30,962 nt of DNA. Source: JBKPRX01 sp046734795 (lineage in GTDB: Bacteria; Actinomycetota; Thermoleophilia; Gaiellales; Gaiellaceae). Numbering within the stretch: position 1 is the first letter of the stretch; each line of letters begins with the position of its first letter. The translations under genes and the position numbers were made by a program. Positions 1 to 9,474 of this stretch are shown piece by piece. The notes below the pieces were generated by a model, which worked only from the letters and a program-made list of their open reading frames with translations, had not been told where the DNA came from and ran no database searches. The stretch covers positions 1-30,962 of the forward strand of contig JBKPRX010000174.1 of assembly GCA_046734795.1 (NCBI GenBank), read 5' to 3'.

Positions 1-15
1 CGATTTGGTGCCGTG

Positions 16-420
16 CTACTGAGCCGCGACGACCGTGAGCGTGTTTGCCGCCGCCACCGTCGCCTGAGTGCCGACCGTCGTGTTGCACTGAACCGACGTG
101 CCACCGGAGATGGTGCAGGAGTACCAAGTGCTGCCGTTCACTTGAACCCAGGCGCTCGACGCGCTCGCGTTGAGCGTGAAGTCCACGCGGTCGAGGTTCT
201 GTGGGTTCGAGGTGTTGATCGTGTAGTGGATCGAGTTCGAGTTCACCGTGTAGCCGCTGATCGCGCCGCCGCCGGAACCGGCGTTGCTGCCGTTCACCGT
301 GTTGCTCGCCGTGAACGTGTACGTCGCGCCCATGACCAAACCGAGAAGAACGAGCACGATCGACACCCGCAGCGCGTAGGCCTTCCGGGGATCTTTGACG
401 TTTCTGAAGAGTCGTTTCAT
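16..420 (-). CDS. Small secreted SipW-type substrate, pilin/fibre-like (paralog 1)
   Basis: A 134-residue predicted exported protein of unknown function. Residues 1-18 are basic, 19-33 are hydrophobic, and the segment ends in YTFTASNTV, which resembles the exit region of SipW-dependent signal peptides (GTYAYFSD-like in Bacillus TasA). The mature part is rich in Ser, Thr, Asn and Gly, with a shared GAISGYTV block and one Cys pair (WYSC...QC) likely to form a disulfide, and it ends in the strand LTVVAAQ. Two paralogs lie at 602-982 and 3395-3772, and a SipW-like peptidase at 1603-3384. The ATG is preceded by a strong AAGGAGG, and the leader resembles that of the 602-982 gene. Predicted location is the cell surface or a fibre. 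The export class is fairly secure; the role is inferred. Confidence 0.8.
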   Translation of the reverse strand: MKRLFRNVKDPRKAYALRVSIVLVLLGLVMGATYTFTASNTVNGSNAGSGGGAISGYTVNSNSIHYTINTSNPQNLDRVDFTLNASASSAWVQVNGSTWYSCTISGGTSVQCNTTVGTQATVAAANTLTVVAAQ

Positions 421-428
421 GAGAGCCG

Positions 429-480
429 CAGTTCCTCCTTGTGAAACTGAGTTTCGACTCCGATCCGGGGAACGCGCACC
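429..480 (-). promoter_or_regulatory. Conserved 5' leader of small secreted protein 1
   Basis: Read on the minus strand, this 52-base block aligns without gaps to 988-1039 upstream of the second paralog, with roughly two thirds of bases identical. Shared parts are GGTGCG at the 5' end, CCGG and CGAAAC in the middle, and AAGGAGGAACTG at the 3' end, which includes the ribosome binding site. A short CCCC-TTTC-GGGG hairpin lies just upstream (481-492). It may be inherited from gene duplication or be a real regulatory leader. The rest of the gap 421-601 holds only the terminator at 551-580. Confidence 0.4.
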
Positions 481-550
481 CCCGAAAGGGGTACGGCCGG
501 TTGCCCTTACTCGCTTCTTACGAGACCCACACCGGCAGGTCTCCGAAAGC

Positions 551-580
551 GAGAACGGCGCCCTTGGGGGCGCCGTTCTC
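551..580 (-). terminator. Hairpin terminator after small secreted protein 2
   Basis: A perfect 13-bp stem (GAGAACGGCGCCC with its complement) closes a four-base loop, 22 bases past the stop of the 602-982 gene. There is no strong U tract, as is common in GC-rich actinobacteria. It separates this gene from the one at 16-420. Confidence 0.65.
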
Positions 581-601
581 GAGCCGCAAGGAAAACTTGG
601 G

Positions 602-982
602 CTAGCTGACAGCCACGACCGTCAGGTTGTCGGCCGGGTTGATCGAAGCCGGCACGCCCGTGACATCGCACGAGACGCTGAACGACGGACCTGCACCGGC
701 AGATCCGCAGTCGTAGACCTGACCGCCGTTCGACAGCGTGATCTTGACATCGTTCGCTGCCGCGCTCAGGTCGAAGTCGACCGTGGAGAGAAGCGTCGCG
801 TCGGAGCTGTCGATCGTGTAGTGAATGTTGGACACCGTGTAACCGCTGATCGCACCGGTGCCTTCACCAGCCTTGCTTCCGGGAACCGTGTTGCTGGCCG
901 TGAACGCGTAGGTCGCTGCACCAACGAGGGCAATCAGCATGGTCACGAGCAGCAGTCGAGTGGTCTTCTTGTTCATTCGCAT
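602..982 (-). CDS. Small secreted SipW-type substrate, pilin/fibre-like (paralog 2)
   Basis: A 126-residue paralog of the 16-420 and 3395-3772 proteins. The N-terminus has basic residues, then a hydrophobic stretch at about 9-24 leading into YAFTASNTV, the exit motif common to the family in this window. The mature chain shares GAISGYTVSNIHYTI and has two Cys (VYDC...VSC) at the same relative place; it ends in LTVVAVS. The start ATG follows AAGGAGGAACTG at good spacing. The gap to the next upstream gene (983-1179) holds the conserved leader and a 10-bp palindrome GAGGCGCCTC, so it may have its own promoter. I infer a secreted structural subunit processed by the peptidase at 1603-3384. Confidence 0.8.
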   Translation of the reverse strand: MRMNKKTTRLLLVTMLIALVGAATYAFTASNTVPGSKAGEGTGAISGYTVSNIHYTIDSSDATLLSTVDFDLSAAANDVKITLSNGGQVYDCGSAGAGPSFSVSCDVTGVPASINPADNLTVVAVS

Positions 983-987
983 ATAGA

Positions 988-1039
988 CAGTTCCTCCTTC
1001 CGGGTGAAGGTTTCGGCCGCGTACCGGTGACCTCGCACC
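988..1039 (-). promoter_or_regulatory. Conserved 5' leader of small secreted protein 2
   Basis: This is the counterpart of the block at 429-480: same length, no gaps, about two thirds identity, ending in the same AAGGAGGAACTG. A perfect palindrome GAGGCGCCTC lies about 15 bases further upstream and could be an operator. I recognise no known riboswitch class. The remainder of the gap up to 1179 shows only a weak GCCTC/GAGGC stem that lacks a U tract on the coding strand. Confidence 0.4.
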
Positions 1040-1179
1040 CTCGATCAGGTGATTCGAGGCGCCTCAAACCGCTTGCCTACGCACTTCATCCGGAGCGCCG
1101 ACCGCCTAGACGGAATCAGCGACAGAACTGCCTCGGCGAGGCCGAAAAAGGCTGAAGCAAACGCGGGTGTCGAGTCGCG

Positions 1180-1599
1180 TCAGGGCGCGACGATCGAGCA
1201 CGCGTTCGTCTTGGCGGCAGGGTTCCCGTTCCTCACGCAGACGTCGAACGCGCCTTTGTCGGCCCCGCCCTTCAGCGTGTCCGTGGCCGATGCTGCGACG
1301 AGACAATCCCCGCCGCCGCGTCCGTCGAGCGTCGCCTTACCGCCGCCGCTCGAGAGGATCAGGTCGCTTCCGGTCGTGCCGTTCGTCGTCGCGTTCGGTC
1401 CTGCGGTAATGAGGTTCGTCGGGTTGATGCCGTTACTTCTGCAGGCCGCCGGCTGCCGGTCGTAGAGCGACGTGGCCTGGTTCTGCTCGCCGATGCTCGA
1501 GGACGGAACGGTGTTCGTCGCGGTGATCGCAACGGCCGCGACAGCGAGCAACGTGGCCGCGAGCGCGAGAAGAAGCGTGCGGAAGGCCGTGAGCTGCAT
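1180..1599 (-). CDS. Small secreted Gly/Asp-rich protein, RTX-like, SipW-type signal
   Basis: A 139-residue predicted exported protein. A hydrophobic segment at about 8-25 runs into ITATNTVPSS, a variant of the TASNTV exit motif of the three small paralogs nearby. The mature part has GSDLILSSGGGKATLDGRGGGD and DTLKGGADKGAFDVC, which resemble degenerate haemolysin-type calcium-binding repeats (GGxGxD), and three further Cys (PAAC, GDC, TNAC). It starts 3 bases after the stop of the signal peptidase gene, so the two are almost certainly co-transcribed. This argues that it is a substrate or partner of that peptidase. The RTX resemblance is suggestive only. Confidence 0.75.
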   Translation of the reverse strand: MQLTAFRTLLLALAATLLAVAAVAITATNTVPSSSIGEQNQATSLYDRQPAACRSNGINPTNLITAGPNATTNGTTGSDLILSSGGGKATLDGRGGGDCLVAASATDTLKGGADKGAFDVCVRNGNPAAKTNACSIVAP

Positions 1600-1602
1600 C
1601 GG

Positions 1603-3384
1603 TCAGTCCGACGGACTGTCCACGAGCGTCGCCGGTTCCGGCTCGTTGTGCCCCGCGCGCAGATCGAACCGCCACGAACCTTTCTCGGGCGCGTCGTAGC
1701 GGTAGACGATCCCCGAGTCCTCGACGACGAACGAGTGCAGCTTGTCGCGCTGCTCGTGGAGGATCAGGCGCTCGTAGCGCTCTGCGATCCGCGCGAGATC
1801 GTCGATGCTGTCCACGTGCCTCTCCACGTGCGGAGGCCGGTCCACCGCTGCGACGTCGATGAGCCAAGCGCCGTAGCGGCGACGAATCGCTGCCACCTCG
1901 TCGCGGCTGCGCGAGTTGTAGAACAAGAAGCCGCCGAGGAGCGCGAAGAGCATCGAAAGCGGAAGGCCGATGACGGCTGCTTGACGCGCTGTCGTCACGC
2001 CCATCGAGCCGAGCTTCGCCGTGTGCGTCGTCGTCCCGACACCGGAGCGTGTAGGACGAAGCGGGTCGGCGTCGCTCGCGTCGCTTGCGCTTGCGAGGCG
2101 GAGCCTTCCCTGGTCGTATGTCAGCGTCATCGTGGGGGCGAAGCGGTCGTTGACCATCTGGTCTCCGACGATGCCGCGCAACGTCAGCTTCGGTGTGACC
2201 TCGAGCTTGTACGAGCCGGGGTTCAACTGGCCCGTCGCCCGCTCGAACTTCGAGATCGCCTCGCGGACGGAGTCGAGACTGATCGCCCCGGTCACCGTCG
2301 TCGCGTTGCCGGAGAATGGCTGCGCGCTCTTGATTCGCAGCTTGCGGCTCCAGCCGCTCCCATCCGAGAGCCTTGCGTCGAGCGCTGCGCGACCAGCGAG
2401 GCGCATCGGCTGCTCGGACGAGACGTGATAGCGGAACGAGACGTCGAACCGATGCACGATGCTCGCGAAGAGCGCGTCGCCGGCGTGGAGCGGCGAGTGG
2501 TCGTAGACCGGGCCGATCGGCGCAGCCGCGCTGTAGCCGAAGAGACCGTGCTGGACGTAGAGGTCTGGCTGCGTGCGGACGGCGGCCGGTGGCCGCGTGA
2601 ACGCGAGCATCCCCACGATGCTCATCGCTGCAACGCCTGCAAGTCCGATGACACCGAGCATTGCGCCCAGGCGCGGTACCCAGCTGCGGTCGTCTCCTGA
2701 CGCCGAGGTTGCGACTGCGCTCGCCGACGATGCGGCAGCTGCGAGCCTCTCGCGCATGGTGGGCTCGGCACCGGCCGGCAAGAGGTTCACCGACGGGACG
2801 GCCGCGCTCACCTGCGCCGCCGAGTGCACCTCAGGTGCGACAGGCGTCGGGTGCTGCGGCACGGGAACGACCTGGGGCGTCCAGGCATCGCCTCCTCCGT
2901 GCCGGCGCCGCCGCCGCTTCGCCTGCGCGCTGCCTCCGCCGAGCACGAAGAGCGCGACGAGACCGCCCAAGATCGCCGCGTTGCGCGGCGAATGAACGCG
3001 CTCGAGTGCGCTGCCGACACCCGGAAGGCGAACCCACTCGCTACCGAAGAGCTGGGTCTCGAGTGGATGCTCCGGGTCGACGAAGTTGTTGTTGTCACCC
3101 TTGAACCAGTAGCGGCCGCTCTCGTCGATCTTGATGATCCGGTGCATGACCGGCTTCCCGAGCCTGTTGCTGTGGTAGCCAACGATCTGACCGACGTGGT
3201 ACCTCGGCTGCTCGCGGAGCAGGACGAGGTCGCCGCCGTGGAAGTGCGGCTCCATGGAGATGCCGTAGATCACTGCGTACGACGTGCGCCCGCCGAGCTG
3301 AGGCGGTGCCAGCATCCACCAGGCCAGGAAGACGAGGATGAGGAAAGACGCCGACGAGCCAGTTCTGAGGATCGATTTCTTCAT
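1603..3384 (-). CDS. SipW-type signal peptidase I fused to DUF5305-like domain
   Basis: A 593-residue membrane protein. Residues 1-26 carry the first membrane segment. The peptidase S26 signature follows: GISMEP with the nucleophile Ser43, VMHRI with His81 in place of the bacterial Lys, and KGDNN near 95-99. A Ser/His dyad marks the archaeal/eukaryotic-like SipW class. A second hydrophobic segment lies at about 136-151, then a basic patch and a low-complexity Ala/Pro linker (160-230). A membrane segment at 238-262, an extracytoplasmic beta-rich region at about 270-432 resembling DUF5305, another membrane segment at 468-489 and a cytoplasmic tail follow. Usual SipW proteins are about 190 residues, so about 400 residues are extra. 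It sits 10 bases after one small secreted substrate gene and 3 before another. I infer that it processes these and may retain or assemble them. Confidence 0.85.
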   Translation of the reverse strand: MKKSILRTGSSASFLILVFLAWWMLAPPQLGGRTSYAVIYGISMEPHFHGGDLVLLREQPRYHVGQIVGYHSNRLGKPVMHRIIKIDESGRYWFKGDNNNFVDPEHPLETQLFGSEWVRLPGVGSALERVHSPRNAAILGGLVALFVLGGGSAQAKRRRRRHGGGDAWTPQVVPVPQHPTPVAPEVHSAAQVSAAVPSVNLLPAGAEPTMRERLAAAASSASAVATSASGDDRSWVPRLGAMLGVIGLAGVAAMSIVGMLAFTRPPAAVRTQPDLYVQHGLFGYSAAAPIGPVYDHSPLHAGDALFASIVHRFDVSFRYHVSSEQPMRLAGRAALDARLSDGSGWSRKLRIKSAQPFSGNATTVTGAISLDSVREAISKFERATGQLNPGSYKLEVTPKLTLRGIVGDQMVNDRFAPTMTLTYDQGRLRLASASDASDADPLRPTRSGVGTTTHTAKLGSMGVTTARQAAVIGLPLSMLFALLGGFLFYNSRSRDEVAAIRRRYGAWLIDVAAVDRPPHVERHVDSIDDLARIAERYERLILHEQRDKLHSFVVEDSGIVYRYDAPEKGSWRFDLRAGHNEPEPATLVDSPSD

Positions 3385-3394
3385 GAGCAGAGTC

Positions 3395-3772
3395 CTATTG
3401 CGCCGCTACCAGCGTGAACTGAGTCGAGGTCGCGACGGTCGCCTGTGAAGGCGTCGTCGTGTCGCAGGTGACGCTCCCGCTGCTGTTCGTGCACGAGTAC
3501 CAGGCGCCGGACGGTGCGAGCCGCACCTTGATCGTCGCCGGAGTCGTGGGGCTGATGTCGAAGGTGATGTTGTCCACGAGCGTCGCGTTGCTCGTGCGGA
3601 GCCCGTAGAGGATGTTCGAGGCCGTATAGCCGGAGACCGCGCCGCTGCCGGAGCCCGCGGTTGTCGGGCCGACCGTCGAGCTTGCTGTGTAGACATACGA
3701 GCCGACCGCCACTAGGCCGGCACAAACGAACGCGAAAATCAATCGTTTTCTGCGTGAGCGTCTCCAAGACAC
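3395..3772 (-). CDS. Small secreted SipW-type substrate, pilin/fibre-like (paralog 3)
   Basis: A 125-residue paralog of the proteins at 16-420 and 602-982. The reading frame is open upstream, but I chose the GTG at 3772 because GGAGAG lies five bases before it and it gives a compact signal peptide: basic WRRSRRKR, hydrophobic LIFAFVCAGLVAVG, then YVYTASSTV. The mature part has GAVSGYTASNI, a Cys pair (WYSC...VTC) and the terminal strand FTLVAAQ. It is the first gene of the peptidase operon, 10 bases upstream of the SipW-type gene, as a cognate substrate would be. The promoter should lie in 3773-3894, back to back with gatC. Confidence 0.78.
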   Translation of the reverse strand: MSWRRSRRKRLIFAFVCAGLVAVGSYVYTASSTVGPTTAGSGSGAVSGYTASNILYGLRTSNATLVDNITFDISPTTPATIKVRLAPSGAWYSCTNSSGSVTCDTTTPSQATVATSTQFTLVAAQ

Positions 3773-3894
3773 GCGCTCTCCTCGGGAAGCCGCATTCCAC
3801 ACGGTTGCGTCGGCCGACCCGCGTAGCTGGGGGACACCCGAAAGGGTGAGATACCCGATTCCTACGGGGTACCTGCTTTTGCGAGGATGCCGAC
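3773..3894. promoter_or_regulatory. Divergent promoter region between secretion operon and gatC
   Basis: The 122-base gap contains a CACCC-GAAA-GGGTG hairpin (3835-3848). Read on the minus strand it is a CACCC-TTTC-GGGTG stem similar to the one upstream of the gene at 16-420. On the plus strand GAGGAT at 3883-3888 stands six bases before the gatC ATG and can be read either as a -10 hexamer of a leaderless transcript or as a Shine-Dalgarno sequence. No clear -35 was found. Confidence 0.35.
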
Positions 3895-4182
3895 ATGTCG
3901 CAGATCGACCACGCGACCATCGCCCACGTGGCCGGTTTGGCGCGCCTCGCACTCACCGATGACGAGGTCGAAAAGTTCTCGAGCCAGCTCGCGGAGATCC
4001 TTCGGGCGGTCGACAAGGTCTCGGAGCTCGAGCTCGCCGACATCGAGCCGACCTCGCATCCGCTCGATCTCGTCAACGTCTGGGGCGAGGACGACCCGCG
4101 GCCCTCGCTCGAGCTCGATCAGGCGCTTGGCAACGCGCCCGAGCGCGAAGACGGGTTCTTCAAGGTTCCGCCCGCCGGATGA
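3895..4182 (+). CDS. gatC: Asp-tRNA(Asn)/Glu-tRNA(Gln) amidotransferase subunit C
   Basis: A 95-residue protein with the GatC pattern: an N-terminal helix HVAGLARLALTDDEVEKF, then LAEILRAVDKVSELD-like, then the extended segment with TSHPLDLVNVWGEDDP and the C-terminal GFFKVPP. GatC wraps around GatA and holds it to GatB. The family is usually 90-100 residues, so it is complete. Its stop overlaps the gatA start by four bases (ATGA), showing translational coupling. It opens the gatCAB operon, which supplies Gln-tRNA and/or Asn-tRNA by amidating misacylated tRNA in the cytoplasm. Confidence 0.96.
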   Translation: MSQIDHATIAHVAGLARLALTDDEVEKFSSQLAEILRAVDKVSELELADIEPTSHPLDLVNVWGEDDPRPSLELDQALGNAPEREDGFFKVPPAG

Positions 4183-5585
4183 TCGACACGCTGCACCTGA
4201 CGGCCGAGGCGGCGAACGAGCTGATCGAGCGGCGCGAGGTCTCCGCGTCCGAGCTTCACGACGCGTACCTGAGCGCGATCGCCGAGCGCGACGGCGAGCT
4301 GCACGCCTATCTCCGGACCGTGAGCGAGGCCGACGAGACTGGGATCCCGATCGCCGTGAAGGACGTGATCTCGACGAAAGGAATCGAGACCACCGCGGGC
4401 TCGAAGATCCTTGCCGGCTACCGGCCGGTCTACGACGCGACCGTCATCACGCGCTGCAAGGAGCGCGGTCTGCGGGTGCTCGGAAAGACGAACACGGACG
4501 AGTTCGCGATGGGCTCTTCGACCGAGAACTCGGCGTACGGCCCGACGCACAACCCGTGGGATCCCGCGCGCGTCCCCGGCGGCTCCGGCGGCGGCTCGGC
4601 GGCCGCGGTGGCCGCCGGGTTGGCGCCGTGGGCGCTCGGCAGCGACACCGGCGGCTCGATCAAGCAGCCGGCGGCTCTCTGCGGAAATGTCGGTTTGCGT
4701 CCGACCTACGGCAGCGTGTCGCGTTACGGCGTCGTCGCGCTCGCCTCGTCGCTCGACCAGGTCGGACCCGTTGCGCGGACGGTTCGAGATTGCGCGTTTC
4801 TCTATGGCGTCATCGCCGGCCGCGATCCGTGTGACACGACGACCGTCGACGTGCCCCCGGTCGAGCTGCCCGAAGCCGAGGATCTGCGCGGCATCAGGAT
4901 CGGCCTTCCGAAGGAGATGAACGAAGCGGAAGGGATCGAGCCGGGTGTCTCCGCTCGCGTTCGCGAGGCGCTCGAGCGTGCGGCGGAGCTCGGCGCGGAG
5001 ATCGAGGAGTGCTCGCTGCCGCGCTCGGTCGAGTACGGCCTCGCCTGCTACTACCTGATCATGCCGGCGGAGGCGTCGTCGAACCTCGCCCGCTACGACG
5101 GCGTCCGCTATGGCCATCGCGCGAACGTCGGGGCCGATCGCGTCGAGCTCTACGAGCGAACGCGCGACGAAGGGTTCGGCGACGAGCCGAAGCGTCGGAT
5201 CATGCTCGGCGCGTACGCGCTTTCGGCGGGCTACTACGACGCCTACTACGGGCAGGCGCAGAAAGTGCGCACGGTGATCAAGCGTGAGCACGAGGATCTC
5301 TTCGAGCGCTACGACGCAATCGCGTCGCCGACTTCCGCGACGGTTGCGTTCCGCTTGGGCGAGCGCGCGGAGAACCCGCTCGCCATGTACGCATCCGACC
5401 TGCTGACCGTGCCGTCGTGTCTCGCCGGTCTGCCCGGCTTGAACATCCCATGTGGCCTCTCGGACGGATTGCCCGTCGGCTTCCAGCTGATCGGACCGCA
5501 GCTTTCGGAGAACGTTCTGTTCCGGATCGGGCATGCGCTCGAGCGTGCACTCGAGTTCGATTTCGTCCCGGAGAGGTTGCGCTGA
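4179..5585 (+). CDS. gatA: Asp-tRNA(Asn)/Glu-tRNA(Gln) amidotransferase subunit A (amidase)
   Basis: A 468-residue amidase-signature enzyme that releases ammonia from glutamine for transfer to Glu-tRNA(Gln) or Asp-tRNA(Asn). The Ser-cisSer-Lys triad is visible: Lys61 in IAVKDV, cis-Ser136 in PGGSGGGSAAAVAAG and the nucleophile Ser160 in GSDTGGSIKQPA. The spacings between them (75 and 24) match the well-studied GatA enzymes. The common GGSSGGS loop reads GGSGGGS here, with Gly at the fourth position, a variant seen in other amidases. The length is normal. It overlaps gatC by four bases and is followed by a small unknown ORF before gatB. Confidence 0.96.
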   Translation: MIDTLHLTAEAANELIERREVSASELHDAYLSAIAERDGELHAYLRTVSEADETGIPIAVKDVISTKGIETTAGSKILAGYRPVYDATVITRCKERGLRVLGKTNTDEFAMGSSTENSAYGPTHNPWDPARVPGGSGGGSAAAVAAGLAPWALGSDTGGSIKQPAALCGNVGLRPTYGSVSRYGVVALASSLDQVGPVARTVRDCAFLYGVIAGRDPCDTTTVDVPPVELPEAEDLRGIRIGLPKEMNEAEGIEPGVSARVREALERAAELGAEIEECSLPRSVEYGLACYYLIMPAEASSNLARYDGVRYGHRANVGADRVELYERTRDEGFGDEPKRRIMLGAYALSAGYYDAYYGQAQKVRTVIKREHEDLFERYDAIASPTSATVAFRLGERAENPLAMYASDLLTVPSCLAGLPGLNIPCGLSDGLPVGFQLIGPQLSENVLFRIGHALERALEFDFVPERLR

Positions 5586-5825
5586 AGACGTTCGTGGACA
5601 CGGCAGCCGAGTTCGTTCCGGCAACTTCGCGCGTCTTCGGCGTTTCGCCGCGCGTGCTCGACGGCTCGCGCGCGCTCCTCGTCGAGGGCGTCAAGCTCCA
5701 GCTCGAGGCGGGGGAGAAGGAGCTCTGGCTGATCGAGCTGCACGGCGTGCTGGAGCGCCGGCTCGCGATGGTCGAAGTCGAAGACGACATCGAGCGAGCA
5801 TTGCGCGAGGCGAAAGAGGTGCTCG

Positions 5826-5839
<14 letters not shown>
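5582..5839 (+). CDS. Small hypothetical protein between gatA and gatB
   Basis: An 85-residue reading frame lying between gatA and gatB and overlapping both, by 4 bases at its start and 14 at its end. The frame has natural-looking composition: alternating hydrophobic and acidic residues, a strand pair around ALLVEGVKLQLEAGEKELWLIEL and a C-terminal acidic helix ending EVLDARD. GGAGAGG stands five bases before CTG at 5582, so an unusual CTG start is possible; the first conventional start is GTG at 5594, which lacks a binding site at proper distance. I do not recognise the family. Its place suggests co-translation with the amidotransferase. It could be a subunit-like accessory or an unrelated passenger. 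Confidence 0.65.
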
Positions 5840-7262
<1,423 letters not shown>

Positions 7263-8498
7263 AGCGAAGCAGCGTCTCGAGTCGCGGGGCATGTCGGATG
7301 TCGCGGCTCCACGTTGCGGCGACGGCGACGACGAGCATGACGGCGCCGACCGCGAGTAAAGCGCCTCGTCCACCGAACCACTCGACGAGGAATCCGCCGG
7401 CGAGCGAGCCGAGCGGAATCGCGCCCCACGCGATCACGAGTCCGGCACTTTGGACGCGGCCGAGCAGCCGGTCCGGAACGAGCGCGTATCGGTAGCTGCC
7501 CACGACGACGTTGAAGCCAGGGCCAAGAGCCGAGCCGAGGCCGAGCAGCACGCCGAGGACGAGGGGCTTGTCGGGAATCACGAGCGCGCACGAGAGGACG
7601 GCCCAGACCCACAGCGAGCCGATCACGACGAGCGACGGCGCTGCGCGCCGTTGCAGCCACGGCGCGGCGAATGCTCCAAGAATCGCCGCGGTGCCGACGA
7701 AGACGAACATCGCGCCGACGAGCGCCGACGATGCCCCGAGCTCCTTGGCACGAAGAATCAGGACGATCGTCAGCGCGTTGAAGCCGAAGTTCGCGCCTCC
7801 GCCGAGGATCACGCACGTGCGGAGAAAACGCTGCCCCCAGAGCCAGCGCACGCCTTCTGCAATCTCCTGCCGCAGACGCGTCGTCGTCCGTTCGCGCGTC
7901 TGCTGAAACGGCACGCGAATCAGCAGGAGCGTCAGCGCAGACGCGAGGTACGAGACCGCGTCGAACAGGAACGGGACTGCGCGACCGAGTCCGAAGAGGA
8001 GGCCGCCGAGCGGCGTGCCGACGAGGTCGGCGCCCTGCACGCGCGCCTGGTTCTGCGCCAGCGCGGTCGGAAGCTGCTCCCGCGGAACGACCTGCGGCAG
8101 CGCCGCCGTCTCTGCAAGCTGAAAGAAGACGAACAGGCTTCCTTCGACGAGCGCGACGACGATCACGTGCGCGAGCGAGAACGCATCGAACGCAAGCGCG
8201 ACGACGAGCGTCCCGAACGCAAAAGCGCGGATCGAGTCGGCAACGATCATCACACGCTTGCGATCGAGCCGATCGATGTACGCGCCCGCCGGAAGGTAGA
8301 GGAGCAGAAACGGGATCGTCTGCGCGAAGGCGACGATTCCGACCTGCGCCGGCGATCCGGTCTCGGCGAGGACGAGCAACGGGAACGCGAGAGCGGTGAC
8401 GCGCGCGCCGATCGTCGAGACCGCCTGCCCCGTCCAGAGAAGAACGAAGTTCCGGTTGCGACGAAGCGGCGGCGGCCGAAGGATTTCGGCCGCGTCGC

Positions 8499-9272
8499 TC
8501 ACGCGCGCACGACGCGGAAGTCGCCGCTGACCGTCTTGGCGCGCAGCTCGACGAGTGGGCCTGCAGCGCCGCCCTCGTCGGGCGTGCCGGCAAGCGGCAC
8601 CTCAGAGTCGAGTGCGCCGGAGAGCGTGTTCGCGTCGACGTACAGCCGCGACCCGCGCCGAACGCCGACCTCGATGTCGCCGGAGACGGTGTTCAGCTCG
8701 ACGTCGCCTTCCATGACGACGACGCGGATGTCACCAGAGATCGTCCTCGTCTGAACCGACGCGGCCGTGTCCTCGACTCGGAGGTCGCCGGAGACGAGCT
8801 GCGTCACGAGCTTGCCGCCGGCGCGCTTCACGGTCGCGTGTCCCGAAACGGTCTTGAGCGCGAGCGCGCCGTCGAACTCGCCGAGCTTGACGTTGCCGCT
8901 CGTCGTCTTGACGTCGCCTTCGCCGTACCTGCCGCGCGCCTCGACGTCGGCGGAGGTCGTCTGTACGACGAGGTCGGCGCCGTGCGGGCAGCGCACGGTC
9001 AGACGGTAGGTCCCTCCTCCGACGGAGAAGCTTCCGATCGAGATCTGCACGAGCCCGCCGAGGAGCGTGCGCTGCTCCGTCGAGACGGCGACCACGTGGC
9101 CGTTCGGCGTTTCGCGGAGCTCGACGGTCGCGTCCGCGAGCGCCTTCTCGTTCGTGCAATCGAGCCGGACTTCGGTGAGGTCGCCGTCGACGGTCTCGAT
9201 GTCGACCGACCCGGCAGGGAGGCCGAGCTCGAGCCGGAGCGGGCCGGGCGTCGGAAAGGAACGCTCGATCAT
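8499..9272 (-). CDS. DUF4097 family beta-repeat protein
   Basis: A 257-residue protein made of short beta repeats. From about residue 105 the phrase T(V/I/T)SG(D/N) returns seven or eight times at about 15-25-residue spacing (TTSADV, TTSGNV, TVSGHA, LVSGDL, TISGDI, TVSGDI, TLSGAL, TVSGDF), the hallmark of DUF4097, thought to form a right-handed beta solenoid. It has no signal peptide or membrane segment, so it may be cytoplasmic. I placed the start at ATG 9272, which overlaps the stop of the preceding RHH gene (ATGA), rather than the upstream ATG at 9308 inside that gene. The function of the family is unknown; bacterial copies often sit beside transcriptional regulators, as here. Confidence 0.85.
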   Translation of the reverse strand: MIERSFPTPGPLRLELGLPAGSVDIETVDGDLTEVRLDCTNEKALADATVELRETPNGHVVAVSTEQRTLLGGLVQISIGSFSVGGGTYRLTVRCPHGADLVVQTTSADVEARGRYGEGDVKTTSGNVKLGEFDGALALKTVSGHATVKRAGGKLVTQLVSGDLRVEDTAASVQTRTISGDIRVVVMEGDVELNTVSGDIEVGVRRGSRLYVDANTLSGALDSEVPLAGTPDEGGAAGPLVELRAKTVSGDFRVVRA

Positions 9273-9463
9273 GAGGGCACGCTCCTCGTCACGAGCTCGA
9301 GGAGCCACGCGGACGGGGTAAGGCCGTCGCGCTCGGCAGCTGCCTGGACCGGCGGCAGCAACCGCTCGGGCAGACGAAAGGTGATCGCGACTTCCTCCGG
9401 AACGCCCGACGGATCGTCGTAGCTCCAGCGGGGATCCGAAGGCGGAGTCGTTTGGGCGAACAT
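9269..9463 (-). CDS. Small ribbon-helix-helix-like protein
   Basis: A 64-residue protein. The N-terminal 25 residues are extended and polar (DPRWSYDDPSG), and residues 24-62 look like a ribbon-helix-helix fold: EVAITFRLPERLLPPVQ as strand and first helix, then GLTPSAWLLELVTRSV as the second helix. The frame is open further upstream, but AAGGGAG before the ATG at 9463 fixes this start. It begins 11 bases after the stop of the larger RHH protein and its stop overlaps the DUF4097 start. It may be a co-repressor, an antitoxin-like partner or an RHH relic. No toxin gene is adjacent. Confidence 0.72.
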   Translation of the reverse strand: MFAQTTPPSDPRWSYDDPSGVPEEVAITFRLPERLLPPVQAAAERDGLTPSAWLLELVTRSVPS

Positions 9464-9474
9464 CGGCACTCCCT

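Noticed and set aside
421..601. A cyclic di-GMP or cyclic di-AMP riboswitch in the leaders of the small secreted genes
   Set aside because: The short TTTC-looped stems and GGGCAACC string are reminiscent, but the conserved core sequences of these classes are missing.
1180..1599. A full RTX adhesin
   Set aside because: Only short degenerate Gly/Asp segments are present and the protein is 139 residues, too small for a true nonapeptide-repeat domain.
4119..5624. A 501-codon minus-strand frame opposite gatA
   Set aside because: It mirrors gatA, which is certain, and its composition is that of an antisense shadow.
7450..8754. A long plus-strand frame opposite the MFS and DUF4097 genes
   Set aside because: The peptide is nearly all Arg, Glu, Asp and Ala with no fold-like pattern; the minus-strand genes are coherent and overlap as an operon.
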